A stretch of DNA of 64,000 nucleotides, from assembly GCF_000470315.2 (NCBI RefSeq), contig NZ_CBRF02000021.1, positions 18,646-82,645 of the forward strand, given 5' to 3'. Made by a program: the position numbers and the translations under genes. Shown here piece by piece: positions 1-9,054 of the stretch. Below the pieces are notes generated by a model. It ran no database searches. It had not been told where the DNA came from and saw only the letters and a program-made list of their open reading frames with translations. The DNA comes from Psychromonas sp. SP041. Lineage in GTDB: Bacteria; Pseudomonadota; Gammaproteobacteria; Enterobacterales; Psychromonadaceae. Position 1 is the first letter of the stretch; every line of letters begins with the position of its first letter.

Positions 1-15
1 TAAAGGTAATAAATA

Positions 16-867
16 ATGAAACAGTATTTACAGCTATGCCAACGCATTATTGATGAAGGTACTTGGATTGAAAATGAGCGTACAGGTAAACGTTGCCTGA
101 CGGTTATCAATGCTGATTTAGAATACGATGTTGGTAATAATCAATTTCCGATGATCACAACACGTAAGAGCTTTTATAAATCAGCTATTGCTGAATTTTT
201 AGGTTATATCCGTGGTTATGATAATGCAGCTGACTTCCGTGCTTTAGGGGCTAAAACATGGGATGCGAATGCTAATTTAAATGAAGTCTGGTTGAATAGT
301 GCACACCGTAAGGGCGAAGATGACATGGGACGTGTTTACGGCGTTCAAGGTCGTTCTTGGATGAAGCCTGATGGCAGCACCTTGGATCAATTAAAGAAGA
401 TTGTTGATAACTTAAAAAACGGCATCGATGATCGCGCAGAAATACTGACTTTTTATAACCCAGGTGAATTTGAGTTAGGTTGCTTACGTCCTTGTATGCA
501 CACTCATACCTTTTCTTTATTAGGTGATACATTGCATCTGACCAGTTATCAACGGTCGTGTGATGTCCCGCTAGGGCTGAATTTTAACCAAGTTCAAGTG
601 TTTGCTTTCTTGGCATTAATAGCACAGATAACTGGTAAAAAAGCAGGTAAGGCTTACCATAAAATTGTTAATGCTCATATTTATGAAGATCAATTAGAGC
701 TTATGAAAGATGTACAGTTGAAACGGGAGCCTTTCGAATCACCACAATTAAAAATTAACCCTAAAATAACGTCATTAGAAGATTTAGAAACATGGGTGAC
801 AATGGATGATTTTGAAGTTGTTGGTTACCAATGTCATGATCCAATTAAGTACCCATTTTCAGTCTAA
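16..867 (+). CDS. thyA: Thymidylate synthase
   Basis: ThyA makes dTMP from dUMP using methylene-tetrahydrofolate, in the cytoplasm. The 283-residue protein carries the family landmarks: the active-site Cys in LRPCMHTH near residue 160, the dUMP-binding [15 protein letters not shown] stretch, and the C-terminal KIVNAHIY and PIKYPFSV segments. The length and the PCMH form of the active site match the longer Vibrio-type ThyA rather than the 264-residue E. coli protein. The ATG follows a weak AAAGGT Shine-Dalgarno sequence. The window begins only 15 bases upstream, so any operon partner (often lgt) is out of view. A strong hairpin follows at 941-977. Confidence 0.97.
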   Translation: MKQYLQLCQRIIDEGTWIENERTGKRCLTVINADLEYDVGNNQFPMITTRKSFYKSAIAEFLGYIRGYDNAADFRALGAKTWDANANLNEVWLNSAHRKGEDDMGRVYGVQGRSWMKPDGSTLDQLKKIVDNLKNGIDDRAEILTFYNPGEFELGCLRPCMHTHTFSLLGDTLHLTSYQRSCDVPLGLNFNQVQVFAFLALIAQITGKKAGKAYHKIVNAHIYEDQLELMKDVQLKREPFESPQLKINPKITSLEDLETWVTMDDFEVVGYQCHDPIKYPFSV

Positions 868-940
868 ATTATTGATATAATAGATTGTTATTAACATGAC
901 CTGTTATCAACGCTGATTATTATTAAGATATTATTAATGC

Positions 941-977
941 AAAAAGGCCATTAGCTTAATCCGCTGGTGGCCTTTTT
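941..977. terminator. Bidirectional terminator between thyA and the LysE gene
   Basis: AAAAAGGCCA pairs with TGGCCTTTTT around a 17-base loop, with A and T tracts on both sides. It can therefore end thyA transcripts on the + strand and the LysE-family gene on the - strand, whose stop codon lies 13 bases away. Confidence 0.85.
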
Positions 978-989
978 ATTTTGACGCAA

Positions 990-1580
990 TTATAAACTGA
1001 ATCCTACAGACACAATTAACAAGATTGCCATTGAATAATTGAAATACATCAATCGTTGTGGATTCGATAATATATCTCGACTTTTTTTACCCGCTAATGT
1101 CCAAGCACAAGCAGAGGGCACATTGACGACTGCAAAGACTGCAATAATCATCAGCACTGCTGTTATATAGTCAATATCCGCGCTATAAACTGTAATCGCA
1201 GAGAAAGCCATAGACCAAGCTTTAGGGTTGATCCATTGAAAGCTTGCTGCAGAAAGAAGAGACATCGGTTTAAATTGAGATTGCGCCTGATGGCTCATTT
1301 TACTCGTTGCTATTTTGTAAGCTAAATAGACTAAATAAACCAAACATACTATTTGTAACGTATTTTGTAGTACAGGGTATTGTAACAAGAATTGCATCAA
1401 GCCAAATCCTATCAACAATAACATTACGCTATAACCTGTAATGATTCCGAGCATATGTGGAATAGTGCGATAGAACCCCACATTAGCACCTGACGTCATT
1501 AACATAATATTGTTTGGCCCTGGTGAAAAGCTACTTACAATTGCAAAACTAAATAAGGCCAATAATTGTGTATATTCCAT
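990..1580 (-). CDS. LysE/RhtB-family amino-acid exporter
   Basis: Inner-membrane exporter of the LysE/RhtB superfamily, which pumps out amino acids or homoserine lactones. The family signature SFSPGPNNIMLMTSGANVG sits at the N-terminus, and about six hydrophobic segments follow, with the usual FQWINPKAWSMA motif in the middle. At 196 residues it has normal family length. I chose ATG 1580, preceded by an AAGAG Shine-Dalgarno sequence, over an in-frame GTG at 1589. The divergent Lrp/AsnC-type regulator 106 bases away is the usual partner of such exporters and probably controls it. The exported substrate cannot be read from the sequence. Confidence 0.88.
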   Translation of the reverse strand: MEYTQLLALFSFAIVSSFSPGPNNIMLMTSGANVGFYRTIPHMLGIITGYSVMLLLIGFGLMQFLLQYPVLQNTLQIVCLVYLVYLAYKIATSKMSHQAQSQFKPMSLLSAASFQWINPKAWSMAFSAITVYSADIDYITAVLMIIAVFAVVNVPSACAWTLAGKKSRDILSNPQRLMYFNYSMAILLIVSVGFSL

Positions 1581-1686
1581 GTGCAGCACTCTTTTATGAA
1601 TTTATGCTTGTATATTAAAGGGAATATCAGTAAATTTTGTGTCTATATTTGTTTGAAAATCATTAATTTCACAAGATAAGTTGGCT

Positions 1687-2130
1687 ATGGATAGATTTGA
1701 CGAAAGAATATTGCAAGAGCTGAAATTAAATGGACGTTTATCGAATGTTGAATTAGCAACTCGTATTGGGTTATCACCTTCTGCAACCTTAAGGCGAGTA
1801 CAAGAGTTAGAGCACAATAAAACCATTGTCGGTTATAGAGCGCTATTAAACCCAGTAAAGCAGGGCATTGAGTTTATTGCGTATGTTGAAATTGGTTTAT
1901 CTGATCACAGTAATGCCGCGCAAAAACACTTTGAGTTATCCATTGAAGGAGCGAAAGAAGTCGTCGAATGTCATAATATCACTGGTGCTAAAGAATACTT
2001 GTTGAGAGTAGAGACCACTAGCTTATCCGCCTATAAACAGTTTCATTCAGAGGTGTTAGGTTCTATTAAACAAGTGCAGTCTATATCTACATCGGTTGTG
2101 ATGGATAGCCCCAAGGATTTAAGAGCTTGA
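1687..2130 (+). CDS. Lrp/AsnC-family transcriptional regulator
   Basis: Small DNA-binding regulator of 147 residues. The N-terminal winged helix-turn-helix (DERILQELKLNGRLSNVELA followed by IGLSPSATLRRVQELE, residues 4-45) is followed by a C-terminal RAM ligand-sensing domain. Family members sense amino acids as dimers or octamers. A TTG at 1681 is in frame, but ATG 1687 gives the usual Lrp start (MDRFD). Its divergent position next to a LysE-type exporter suggests it activates export when an amino acid is in excess; this is inferred from position. Confidence 0.9.
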   Translation: MDRFDERILQELKLNGRLSNVELATRIGLSPSATLRRVQELEHNKTIVGYRALLNPVKQGIEFIAYVEIGLSDHSNAAQKHFELSIEGAKEVVECHNITGAKEYLLRVETTSLSAYKQFHSEVLGSIKQVQSISTSVVMDSPKDLRA

Positions 2131-2162
2131 TTTCTATTTATTCAACATTGAGGGTTAAAAAA

Positions 2163-2184
2163 TAGCTTATGTATTTAGTAAGCT
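2163..2184. terminator. Weak hairpin between convergent genes
   Basis: TAGCTTA and TAAGCTA form a 7-bp stem around an 8-base loop, flanked by A/T-rich sequence, between the convergent lrp-type and DUF1059-like genes. It may terminate either, but the U-tract is poor. Confidence 0.4.
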
Positions 2185-2201
2185 AATTATTTCTGCTTTA
2201 A

Positions 2202-2438
2202 TTAGTCTTCTGCTAAAGCATTAAATACTTGTTCTTTGGCGTCATACCAAGCTTTAGTTGCTTCTGGATCTTTCATTAATGCTTGAATTTTTTGCATCGC
2301 TTCAAGATGTCCTTCATCTTGCTGCATAAACATTTCCATTGCATGTAATTTACTTTGTTCTACTAATTCCTCAAATGTTTTAGCTTGGAAAGATTGCTCA
2401 CAAGCTCCCCCTAATTGTTTGCATGACATTGTTTTCAT
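2202..2438 (-). CDS. DUF1059-like small protein
   Basis: A 78-residue soluble protein. The first half (MSCKQLGGACEQSFQAKTFEE then a LHAMEMF helix) resembles DUF1059, a small domain with two conserved Cys residues and a following helix. The second half is a charged helix of the type LEAMQKIQALMKDPEATKAW. The function is unknown. The start is well supported by AAGGGA five to six bases upstream of the ATG. It is a single gene, convergent with the lrp-type regulator. Confidence 0.75.
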   Translation of the reverse strand: MKTMSCKQLGGACEQSFQAKTFEELVEQSKLHAMEMFMQQDEGHLEAMQKIQALMKDPEATKAWYDAKEQVFNALAED

Positions 2439-2902
2439 TATGATCCCTTATACGATAATGGTCGCTAACCTTTAGTGGTTTCTATTTATTGATATAAAAC
2501 TAATATTGATAAATAGCTGATTGATTCTACTGGCTAAAACAATTCATTTTTTCAGTATAAACTTCATAAATAGAATAACTATTCATATTAATTTATACCT
2601 GAGATTGAATTGTTTTTTGCATGAAATTTAGAGCGTATGATTAATATAATCAGTATAGCTCAATGTGAGTATTTTCTGTGTGATTAAATATTATACTATA
2701 ACCGACCGCTCTACAAAAACTATCATTGGCGCAGCTTCTTTTTTGTGCCTAATATGATTGGGTATTAGTTCACATATAATACAAAAGAACACTATTATTT
2801 CCCTATGTAAATCACAGAAGATAAAGAGGCATGGTTGATCGTATATCAAACCCACTTTATTTGTATTACTATTAATTCAATATAATAAAGATAAGGGTCC
2901 TT
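2439..2902. promoter_or_regulatory. Intergenic region upstream of the FadR-type regulator
   Basis: No gene is visible in these 464 bases. Two copies of a TAATACAAA-like half-site occur: TAATACAAAA at 2777-2786 and TTGTATTAC at 2861-2869, the second 33 bases before the regulator start. They match palindromes near the porin and symporter genes, so they may be autoregulatory sites. The region is AT-rich and single half-sites could occur by chance. Confidence 0.4.
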
Positions 2903-3616
2903 ATGCAGAATGCATTTGTAGAAATAGCTGGAGTAAAACGTAGCTTACATGTGCAAGTTGCACGTGAAATTGCTCGTAAAATACTTTCAGGAGAAGTTGC
3001 TCAAAATGAGATAATTCCTGGTGAAATGACACTGTGTGAGCAATTTAAAGTCAGCAGAACCTCATTAAGAGAAGCGATTAAATTGCTCACATCAAAAGGG
3101 TTGTTAGAGTCAAAACCAAAGGTTGGAACACGTGTTACTGACCGAGAAAATTGGAATTTTTTAGATTCTCAATTATTAGATTGGTTAATTGATATTGGAG
3201 ATAACAATGCTGTTTATCGAGACTTCCTCTCTTTACGTAATGCATTAGAGCCAGAAGCCGCTGCACTTGCTGCAGAAAATGCTACCGCGCAACAACGTAT
3301 TTTGTTGTCCGCTACTTTTCAGCGAATGGATGATATCTCTAAGGATTTTGAGCTTGAAAGCTGGACTGAAGCTGATATGGAATTTCACCGTTTGATTTTT
3401 TTATCTACCGGTAACAGTTTTTATTTACCTTTTGCTAATGTCTTGTGCACGATGTTTAAAAGCTTTATTACACATTCATCGGTTAGAGGCAGTACTTGTA
3501 TTAATGAACATAGAGCGATTTACTCTGCGATTATGGCAGGTGATTCATCGAAAGCACGACAAGCAAATATTGACTTGTTAAGTAAGAGTAAGCGCCGTTT
3601 ACCAGGTAGTAGTTAA
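2903..3616 (+). CDS. FadR-type GntR transcriptional regulator
   Basis: A 237-residue repressor-like protein. The N-terminal winged helix (VAREIARKILSGEVAQNEIIPGE, then the recognition helix VSRTSLREAIKLL, residues ~20-75) is followed by an all-helical FCD ligand domain (~90-230) with the usual metal-site pattern (an early Arg-Asn-Glu helix, then DMEFHRLIFLSTGN and a late NEHRAIYSAI). FCD regulators usually sense sugar acids or organic acids. Its position before a KdgM-type porin, a sodium symporter and PL7 lyase genes suggests control by uronate or alginate catabolites. The ATG follows AAGGGTCC. The true ligand is not shown by sequence. Confidence 0.85.
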   Translation: MQNAFVEIAGVKRSLHVQVAREIARKILSGEVAQNEIIPGEMTLCEQFKVSRTSLREAIKLLTSKGLLESKPKVGTRVTDRENWNFLDSQLLDWLIDIGDNNAVYRDFLSLRNALEPEAAALAAENATAQQRILLSATFQRMDDISKDFELESWTEADMEFHRLIFLSTGNSFYLPFANVLCTMFKSFITHSSVRGSTCINEHRAIYSAIMAGDSSKARQANIDLLSKSKRRLPGSS

Positions 3617-4045
3617 TAATAATGAATGACTACTAAGCTACGTTAAATGGTTAGAAAATAGTGGTATTAATGATGAATAAACGTGCTCAAGCCATTAGGC
3701 TTTAATCTTATATTTATATTCAAACTAACAGTCAATTTCTAATATTTTTTATCTTTTTATATATGAAAAGTACTGCTAGTGTTTATTGTATTACAAAATT
3801 GCTAAACCTATTATATTGTTGCGCTTAACCTTAACTTAAATAATGTTTATGTGTCTCTTTTAGCGCTGCATAAGTAAGCTGTGAATAAGGTTAGTGTACT
3901 ATCAGATCTTAGAAAACTAAGCGCTTGTTATTGAGCCTGTTAGATTCAGTTGATCACTCTCCACACTAAAGTAATATGCTCGCCATCCTCTAATAATCGA
4001 GCATGGCTTTTTGCATTAAATGGCTATATTTTTAAAGGATTATTT
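3617..4045. other. Intergenic region, gene-free
   Basis: No credible gene is seen in these 429 AT-rich bases. An upstream reading-frame extension exists from ~3950, but it lacks a ribosome site and family homology. The only notable element is the palindrome at 3786-3796. Confidence 0.6.
3786..3796. promoter_or_regulatory. Candidate operator TTGTA-T-TACAA
   Basis: A perfect 11-bp palindrome (TTGTATTACAA), 170 bases past the GntR-type regulator gene and 250 before the next. It is the same word as the symporter-proximal palindrome at 8986-8998, so it is a candidate site for the FadR-type regulator. The assignment rests on motif sharing only. Confidence 0.4.
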
Positions 4046-5908
4046 ATGCCTCAAACATTAATTCCCAATATTCACGACTTCCTATCTAAAATCGATCCTT
4101 TTGATAAGTTACCTAAAGATCTACAACGCAAAATAGCCTGCTGCATTAAAATTTCTTATTTAGCGAAAGGTGAGCAAGTTCATTTTGGTGGAGAGCATGA
4201 ATTACGTTATTTATATGTGATTCGCACTGGTTCGATGGAACAACGTAAACATAACGGTATGTTACGTGCGAAATTAGGCGCAGAAGATTTATTCGGCTTT
4301 ACTTTCCTTGACGAGCATAAAGAATCCCAAGAAGACTACAGCGCAATTGCCATAGAAAACACCTTATTATATTTAGTTCCTCATTCAGACCTTTTGAATC
4401 TATTAGATGAATACCCAGACTTTGCTGAGCATTTTGCTAGTAATGTACAAGTACGTTTGCATTCTGCTTTAGATGTTGTGTGGTCAGACAGTGAAAAAGG
4501 GGTGTTTGTTAAAAAAGTCTCTGAAGTATCAAGTGATAAAATTGTTGTTGTTGATTCTAGTACACCAATAAGAAAAGTAGCTGAAGAGATAATGGCAGTT
4601 TGTTCTCCGACTGCTGTGATTACAGAAAATGGTAAAATCATTGGTTTAGTTACTGACCGAGATATGACTAAACGTGTGATCGTCGCTGGGCTGGATTATA
4701 ACCGACCAGTTAAAGAAATAATGACGCCTAATCCATTAACTGTTGGACCTAATGACTTAGTATTAAAAGCATCATCTATTATGATGCAAAATAACGTGCG
4801 TAGTTTACCCGTTGTTGAAGGTAATAATGTTTTAGGTGTTTTAACAACAACACATTTGGTGCGTAACAATAGAATCCAAGCGGTCTTTTTAATTGAAAAA
4901 ATTAAATACGCAAATACCGTTGCCGATCTCACTAAGTTAACCCCAGAGCGTCAAGCGATATTTGAAGCATTAGTAGAAGGGAAAGTGAGTGGTGACATTA
5001 TTGGCCATGTAATGACCATGATAATGGATGCGTATAATCGTAAATTATTACAAATGGCTGAAGGGCACTTTGGTAAACCGCCTTGTGAGTTTGCTTGGAT
5101 TGTAGCGGGATCTCATGCTCGAAATGAAGTGCATATGTTATCGGACCAAGATAATGCAATTATTTTAGCGGATACAGCCACTGCAGCAGATCGTATTTAC
5201 TTCCAAGGGTTAGCAATGTGGGTGTGTAATTCATTAGATGCTTGTGCTTATCCATTATGTAGCGGTAAATTCATGGCTGTTAACCCTAAATGGTGTATGC
5301 CTTTAAAAGTGTGGAAAGCCTCTTACAGTAAATGGGTAGCAAATCCAGAGTATGAAAGTTTATTAAATGTAACGGTGTTTTTAGAAACACGTTGGTTATA
5401 CGGTAATGAAAGCTTCAACAAAGAACTTCAAGCTCATCTATTTTCCAGTATTAAAGATTCACATGTGTTTTTATCTTCTATGGTACGAGATTCTGTGTCG
5501 GTCAATCCTCCATTAGGTATTTTTAACTCCCTTGTATTGGAAAAAAGTGGTGAGAATTCTAAAACACTGAATATTAAAAAGTTTGCTATTAATTTGTTAG
5601 TCGATTTAGCACGTATTTACGGTTTATCATCAGGTTCTGAAAAAGCTGAAACGATGGCGCGTTTCAATCATGCTCATGAAAATAATTTATTAAGTGAAGA
5701 GATGTTGAAAAATGTACAAGGGTCATTCCAGTTCCTAACACAAGTACGCTTATCTCATCAGTTAAGTGCATTAAAAGAAGGGAAAGTGCCTGATAATAAT
5801 ATTATCCCAGATACTTTTGGTAGCTTTGAAAGAAAACATTTAAAAGACGCATTTAGAATTATTGCTGATCTACAGGAATATACAAAATTGAAGTTTGATC
5901 GTCAGTAA
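4046..5908 (+). CDS. Cyclic-nucleotide-binding/CBS/DUF294 nucleotidyltransferase-like protein
   Basis: A 620-residue signalling protein with three parts: an N-terminal cNMP-binding fold (~20-140), two CBS domains (~160-275, with GLVTDRDMTKRV and VRSLPVVEGNNVLGVLTTTHL), and a C-terminal DUF294 nucleotidyltransferase-like region with GSHARNEVHMLSDQDNAI near residue 355. It resembles the PII-uridylyltransferase-like proteins often found beside acetate genes and paired with a DnaQ-type exonuclease, as here. The start at 4046 is set by AAAGGA seven bases upstream; an in-frame extension to 3950 has no support. The biochemical activity is not established for the family. Confidence 0.88.
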   Translation: MPQTLIPNIHDFLSKIDPFDKLPKDLQRKIACCIKISYLAKGEQVHFGGEHELRYLYVIRTGSMEQRKHNGMLRAKLGAEDLFGFTFLDEHKESQEDYSAIAIENTLLYLVPHSDLLNLLDEYPDFAEHFASNVQVRLHSALDVVWSDSEKGVFVKKVSEVSSDKIVVVDSSTPIRKVAEEIMAVCSPTAVITENGKIIGLVTDRDMTKRVIVAGLDYNRPVKEIMTPNPLTVGPNDLVLKASSIMMQNNVRSLPVVEGNNVLGVLTTTHLVRNNRIQAVFLIEKIKYANTVADLTKLTPERQAIFEALVEGKVSGDIIGHVMTMIMDAYNRKLLQMAEGHFGKPPCEFAWIVAGSHARNEVHMLSDQDNAIILADTATAADRIYFQGLAMWVCNSLDACAYPLCSGKFMAVNPKWCMPLKVWKASYSKWVANPEYESLLNVTVFLETRWLYGNESFNKELQAHLFSSIKDSHVFLSSMVRDSVSVNPPLGIFNSLVLEKSGENSKTLNIKKFAINLLVDLARIYGLSSGSEKAETMARFNHAHENNLLSEEMLKNVQGSFQFLTQVRLSHQLSALKEGKVPDNNIIPDTFGSFERKHLKDAFRIIADLQEYTKLKFDRQ

Positions 5909-5937
5909 TCAATTACTTTGAGCGAAAGAGAGAATTT

Positions 5938-6663
5938 ATGCGTGCCATTTTAAATCATTTCCATCCATTAAATAAATTAAAGCGTGAACGTGAGCGGTAT
6001 TTAGCTAGCCATGAAGTACCTGATAATATTAAAGCACTATTATCAGCTCCTTTACCAAGCTTAGACGATGATATTTTTTCACTCGATTATCTATCGGTGG
6101 ATTTTGAAACCTCTGGTTTTGATCCTAAAAACGACTCATTATTAAGTGTGGGCTATCTACCTTTAATAAAACAACAGTTATTACTCAGTGAAGCGGTAGA
6201 GACACTGATTCAATCAGCTGAAAATATCAAAGCTGAAACAGCTGTTATTAATCATATTGTCCCAGAAATGCTTGAACAAGGTAAACCATGGGCAGAAGTG
6301 ATGGATACATTTTTAGCCGAGTCGGTGGGCAAAGTACTTATTGTGCACGGCAGTGTGGTTGAGAAACGTTTTTTAAACCATTACATTGCGAAACAATATA
6401 AATTACCTCCACTTCCTTTATTGTGGGCCGATACTTTGCAAATGGAGAAGTCATTACATATGTACAAAGATGACTCTGCAACAGATGACTTTCGTTTAGG
6501 ATCTATTAGAGCACGCCATAATCTACCTGAATACTCTGCTCACGGTGCTTTGGTTGACTCTTTAGCGGCAGGCGAGCTTTATTTAGCGTTACTCAAAATT
6601 CATTTTGAAGGAACAGATTCAAGCGTACGCCACATGAAGTTTGATTATACAAGAGCACTATAA
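5938..6663 (+). CDS. DEDDh-type 3'-5' exonuclease (DnaQ-like)
   Basis: A 241-residue protein of the DnaQ/RNase T fold. Exo I is DFETSGFD (Asp and Glu metal ligands, residues ~56-63), exo II lies around HGSVVEKRFLNHY, and exo III is AHGALVDSLAAGE, with His and Asp five residues apart, giving the DEDDh subtype. It probably removes nucleotides from DNA or RNA 3' ends. It starts 29 bases after the cNMP/CBS gene, behind an AGAGAG Shine-Dalgarno sequence, so the two are co-transcribed. This conserved pairing suggests a common signalling role. A strong terminator follows. Confidence 0.9.
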   Translation: MRAILNHFHPLNKLKRERERYLASHEVPDNIKALLSAPLPSLDDDIFSLDYLSVDFETSGFDPKNDSLLSVGYLPLIKQQLLLSEAVETLIQSAENIKAETAVINHIVPEMLEQGKPWAEVMDTFLAESVGKVLIVHGSVVEKRFLNHYIAKQYKLPPLPLLWADTLQMEKSLHMYKDDSATDDFRLGSIRARHNLPEYSAHGALVDSLAAGELYLALLKIHFEGTDSSVRHMKFDYTRAL

Positions 6664-6697
6664 ACACAATGCTTATGATAGCTTGATTATTTTTCCT

Positions 6698-6743
6698 AAA
6701 AAGCCCCTCAATAGTTAAATTACTAATTATTGAGGGGCTTTTT
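6698..6743 (+). terminator. Rho-independent terminator after the exonuclease gene
   Basis: AAAAAGCCCCTCAAT pairs with ATTGAGGGGCTTTTT around a short AT-rich loop. This strong GC stem and U-tract lies 35 bases after the stop codon. Confidence 0.92.
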
Positions 6744-7055
6744 GACTTCCGCACATATAACTTTGTATCTAAATTTAGCAGTTACAATCAGTGATCTTAT
6801 AAGTAATACAAATAAAAAATTTAGTATAAAAGCTAAGTGTTTAACGAATATTTATAATATATATTTTATCTTATAATTCACATTAAATTGTTATCTTTAA
6901 ATTCAGTTTGTAAGTTATATTTATTTGACTTTAAAGAGGGAGGAGGAGAGTAGAAAGTAGGTGTCAGAGGCAGATCGCGAGGTGTTATTATCAGCATTAA
7001 CAATAAGAAATATTTTATATGGGTCGTTTTACTAAATACATTTTAATGTGGATTA

Positions 7056-7445
7056 TATACCCATTACCAATCAAGATGCATTATTCAGTCGTTAGCTAGA
7101 ACACCAATACAAGACGTAACATGATGACAATAGCGAGCCCTTATCGAACGTTACATGACCTGCAAGGCAACTACCTTGGTCGTTTACCAATGGAATTAAA
7201 TAAGTGATCAGAAATTGCGCAGTAAAAATTAACACTAATAAGGCGTGAGTTGTAGAAGGTAGTTGTTCTCACTTCAAAACTCAGAGCGCAGTTAGGGGGA
7301 TTTAACCAGCAAGAATGATCATCTTATTAATTCTTTTCGTATTAATAAAGCCTCGATTTAACCCGTTAGATCTTTACCTTTATACTTAGAATCTGTTTAC
7401 CTTACTACTTGCTGATTTTTTACATCTTGAATGGTAACGGGTATA
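7056..7445. repeat. Family B inverted-end repeat, interrupted copy
   Basis: The ends are imperfect inverted repeats: TATACCCATTACCAATCAAG at the left and CTTGAATGGTAACGGGTATA at the right. The interior matches, in reverse complement, the uninterrupted 266-bp copy at 11641-11906, including the shared blocks TAACATGATGACAATA and TTAACCCGTTAGATCTTTAC. This copy is broken by a family A element (7185-7341). No coding capacity is seen. It looks like a MITE-type non-autonomous element. Confidence 0.75.
7185..7341 (+). mobile_element. Family A MITE-like element, copy 1 (nested)
   Basis: A 157-bp element starting TACCAATGGAATTAAATAAG and ending TTATTAATTCTTTTCGTA, so the ends are imperfect inverted repeats. 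It is inserted inside the family B repeat. The interior (TTGCGCAG, TTGTTCTCACTTCAAAACTC, CCAGCAAGAATGATCA) is shared with the copies at 11009-11167 and 62107-62265. It has no transposase gene and would depend on one supplied in trans. Confidence 0.85.
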
Positions 7446-7450
7446 GATAC

Positions 7451-7484
7451 AAAAAAAGCCACTTAGTTTCCTAAGCGGCTTTTA
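7451..7484 (-). terminator. Terminator of the KdgM-like porin gene
   Basis: On the - strand AAAAGCCGCTTAG pairs with CTAAGTGGC around a short loop and is followed by a run of Ts. It lies 30 bases past the porin stop codon. Confidence 0.85.
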
Positions 7485-7513
7485 TGATTAGACTCAATTA
7501 ATCATTTTAAGGT

Positions 7514-8254
7514 TTAGAATTTATATTTAATACCTGCGCGGTAACGTGCTTGTCTTGAACTTGAGCTTGAGCTTTCATCTACAGTCCAGATCTCTGCAAA
7601 TGGACGCCAGTCACCAAATTGGTAGCCGACAACGATACCTGCATCATATTCCCAATCTTTGTTATTAAATTGTCTTACTTTATCCCATGATTTTATGTAG
7701 TTTGCTTCATAACTTAGTTTAAGGTTAGGAAGGGAATCAATTTTATAAGCACCTGTTAATGTTACTTTAGATTTAGTTGGTCGATTTACTTTATTACCTG
7801 TTTCAACATTGGTATCGCCATCAGTTGGATCTGAGTAGTTTGCAAATTCATGACGGTAACGTAATGCAGTTATTAACCCAAAGTCTGATTTATAAACAAC
7901 ACGAAGTTGAGGTTTGTAGGTGATTTTACGATCAGTGAGCGCAATCGGCATACCTGGTTTGATTTGCCATTTACCTATTTTGTACGTTAAGCCTAAATCT
8001 AATTCTGTTTCTGTAAGTGTTATTTCACTAAGTGTTTTTGTTCTATCCGTACTTTCAAACTTCATTTCCATGCCAAGGTTGACTTTCAAATTATCAACGC
8101 TTTCTATGTTGTAGCCTGTACCTAATTTAACTCGGCTTTTTTCTCTATGATCATTCGCTCTCCACTCATGACGGAAGTCAATTTGTGCAGCAGAAGCAGC
8201 ACTTGCTAATACGGTTGTTGCAACAGCAAAAATTAATTTATTTTGTAATTTCAT
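7514..8254 (-). CDS. KdgM-family oligogalacturonate/oligoalginate-type porin
   Basis: Outer-membrane channel for acidic oligosaccharides. A signal peptide (LIFAVATTVLASAASA, cut before AQIDFRHEW) precedes a ~225-residue chain of alternating beta strands that ends in a C-terminal aromatic (RARYRAGIKYKF type), as expected for a 12-stranded KdgM barrel. The start at 8254 gives a standard signal peptide; upstream in-frame ATGs at 8263 and 8305 would add an unusual polar stretch. With the adjacent divergent sodium symporter and PL7 lyase, the substrate is probably alginate or uronate oligomers. An AATACAAAT inverted repeat lies ~140 bases upstream. Confidence 0.88.
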   Translation of the reverse strand: MKLQNKLIFAVATTVLASAASAAQIDFRHEWRANDHREKSRVKLGTGYNIESVDNLKVNLGMEMKFESTDRTKTLSEITLTETELDLGLTYKIGKWQIKPGMPIALTDRKITYKPQLRVVYKSDFGLITALRYRHEFANYSDPTDGDTNVETGNKVNRPTKSKVTLTGAYKIDSLPNLKLSYEANYIKSWDKVRQFNNKDWEYDAGIVVGYQFGDWRPFAEIWTVDESSSSSSRQARYRAGIKYKF

Positions 8255-8389
8255 TTTTATCATCCAATTTGATTTTAATTTTATATTTTGGTTTTGTTGC
8301 TGCATATATTAGGGTGTTGTGTTTACTTTTAAACAATCAATCTTCCCTATGAAAGCATTAAAACCGAAAGACTTTTTATGCCACACCTG

Positions 8390-8417
8390 ATTTGTATTGG
8401 CATTTCATAATACAAAT
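8390..8417. promoter_or_regulatory. Candidate operator: ATTTGTATT-N10-AATACAAAT
   Basis: A perfect 9-bp inverted repeat with a 10-bp spacer, 136 bases upstream of the porin start. The half-site matches the palindromes at 3786 and 8986 and the half-sites before the GntR-type gene. It is proposed as a binding site for that regulator. Confidence 0.45.
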
Positions 8418-8985
8418 AGAATACATAATTATTGCGGTTTTGTTCTGTGAGTTCGCTCTAATTTTTTTGTGTCAAAATTTAACAAGTTAATCCTTACATT
8501 ATTTTATCTTTTATTATCAATGCTTTATGTGTGTCTTGTTGTTTTGTTTAACTAAATTATTAGTTCGTATAGAGAGCTAGGTAACATATTTGTTCTTTTT
8601 GTGACTTTATTTTTCAGTACTTTGTTGTTTTTCTATTTACTCTGTGGCAAACGCATTCAGGTGTGTGTTCTATAAATTTAACATTTCATAAGCCATTACT
8701 TTATATAGAGCCTTTCAGTGAGATATGTTATTAACGAAGATCTTAAGTAAGTTGGTATTAATCTAATCAATAAAAGCATCTTATCTATTGTTTTTATTGA
8801 TGATAATAGTGTTTATTTACTTCAAATTTTATCTGTTTATTGTTTTGTTTTATCTAATTTCTATTGATTCTTTGATACTTATCACTTCTTGTTAATGACG
8901 TAGCATTAATCAGTTAAATCTGATCTAGATTAAGTTCTTTGTCATCACTATCCATTAAATATGATTTCAATCACATACTTTTATT

Positions 8986-8998
8986 ATTGTAATACAAT
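8986..8998. promoter_or_regulatory. Candidate operator ATTGTA-A-TACAAT
   Basis: A perfect 13-bp palindrome 57 bases before the symporter ATG, where a repressor would block transcription. It shares its TTGTA-N-TACAA core with the palindrome at 3786-3796. Confidence 0.5.
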
Positions 8999-9054
8999 TA
9001 ATCCTCTCTCTGAGATATGGTCGTGCCAATCTTAATAACACAAAGGGTCTTGAT

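Larger units (their letters stand above)
8255..9054. other. Long shared control region between porin and symporter genes
   Basis: Eight hundred AT-rich bases separate the divergent porin and symporter genes and contain no credible gene. Two candidate operator palindromes are listed separately (8390-8417 and 8986-8998). Confidence 0.6.

Noticed and set aside
450..520. Altered thymidylate synthase active site (PCMH instead of PCH)
   Set aside because: This is the normal form in the longer Vibrio-type ThyA, so it is not a defect.
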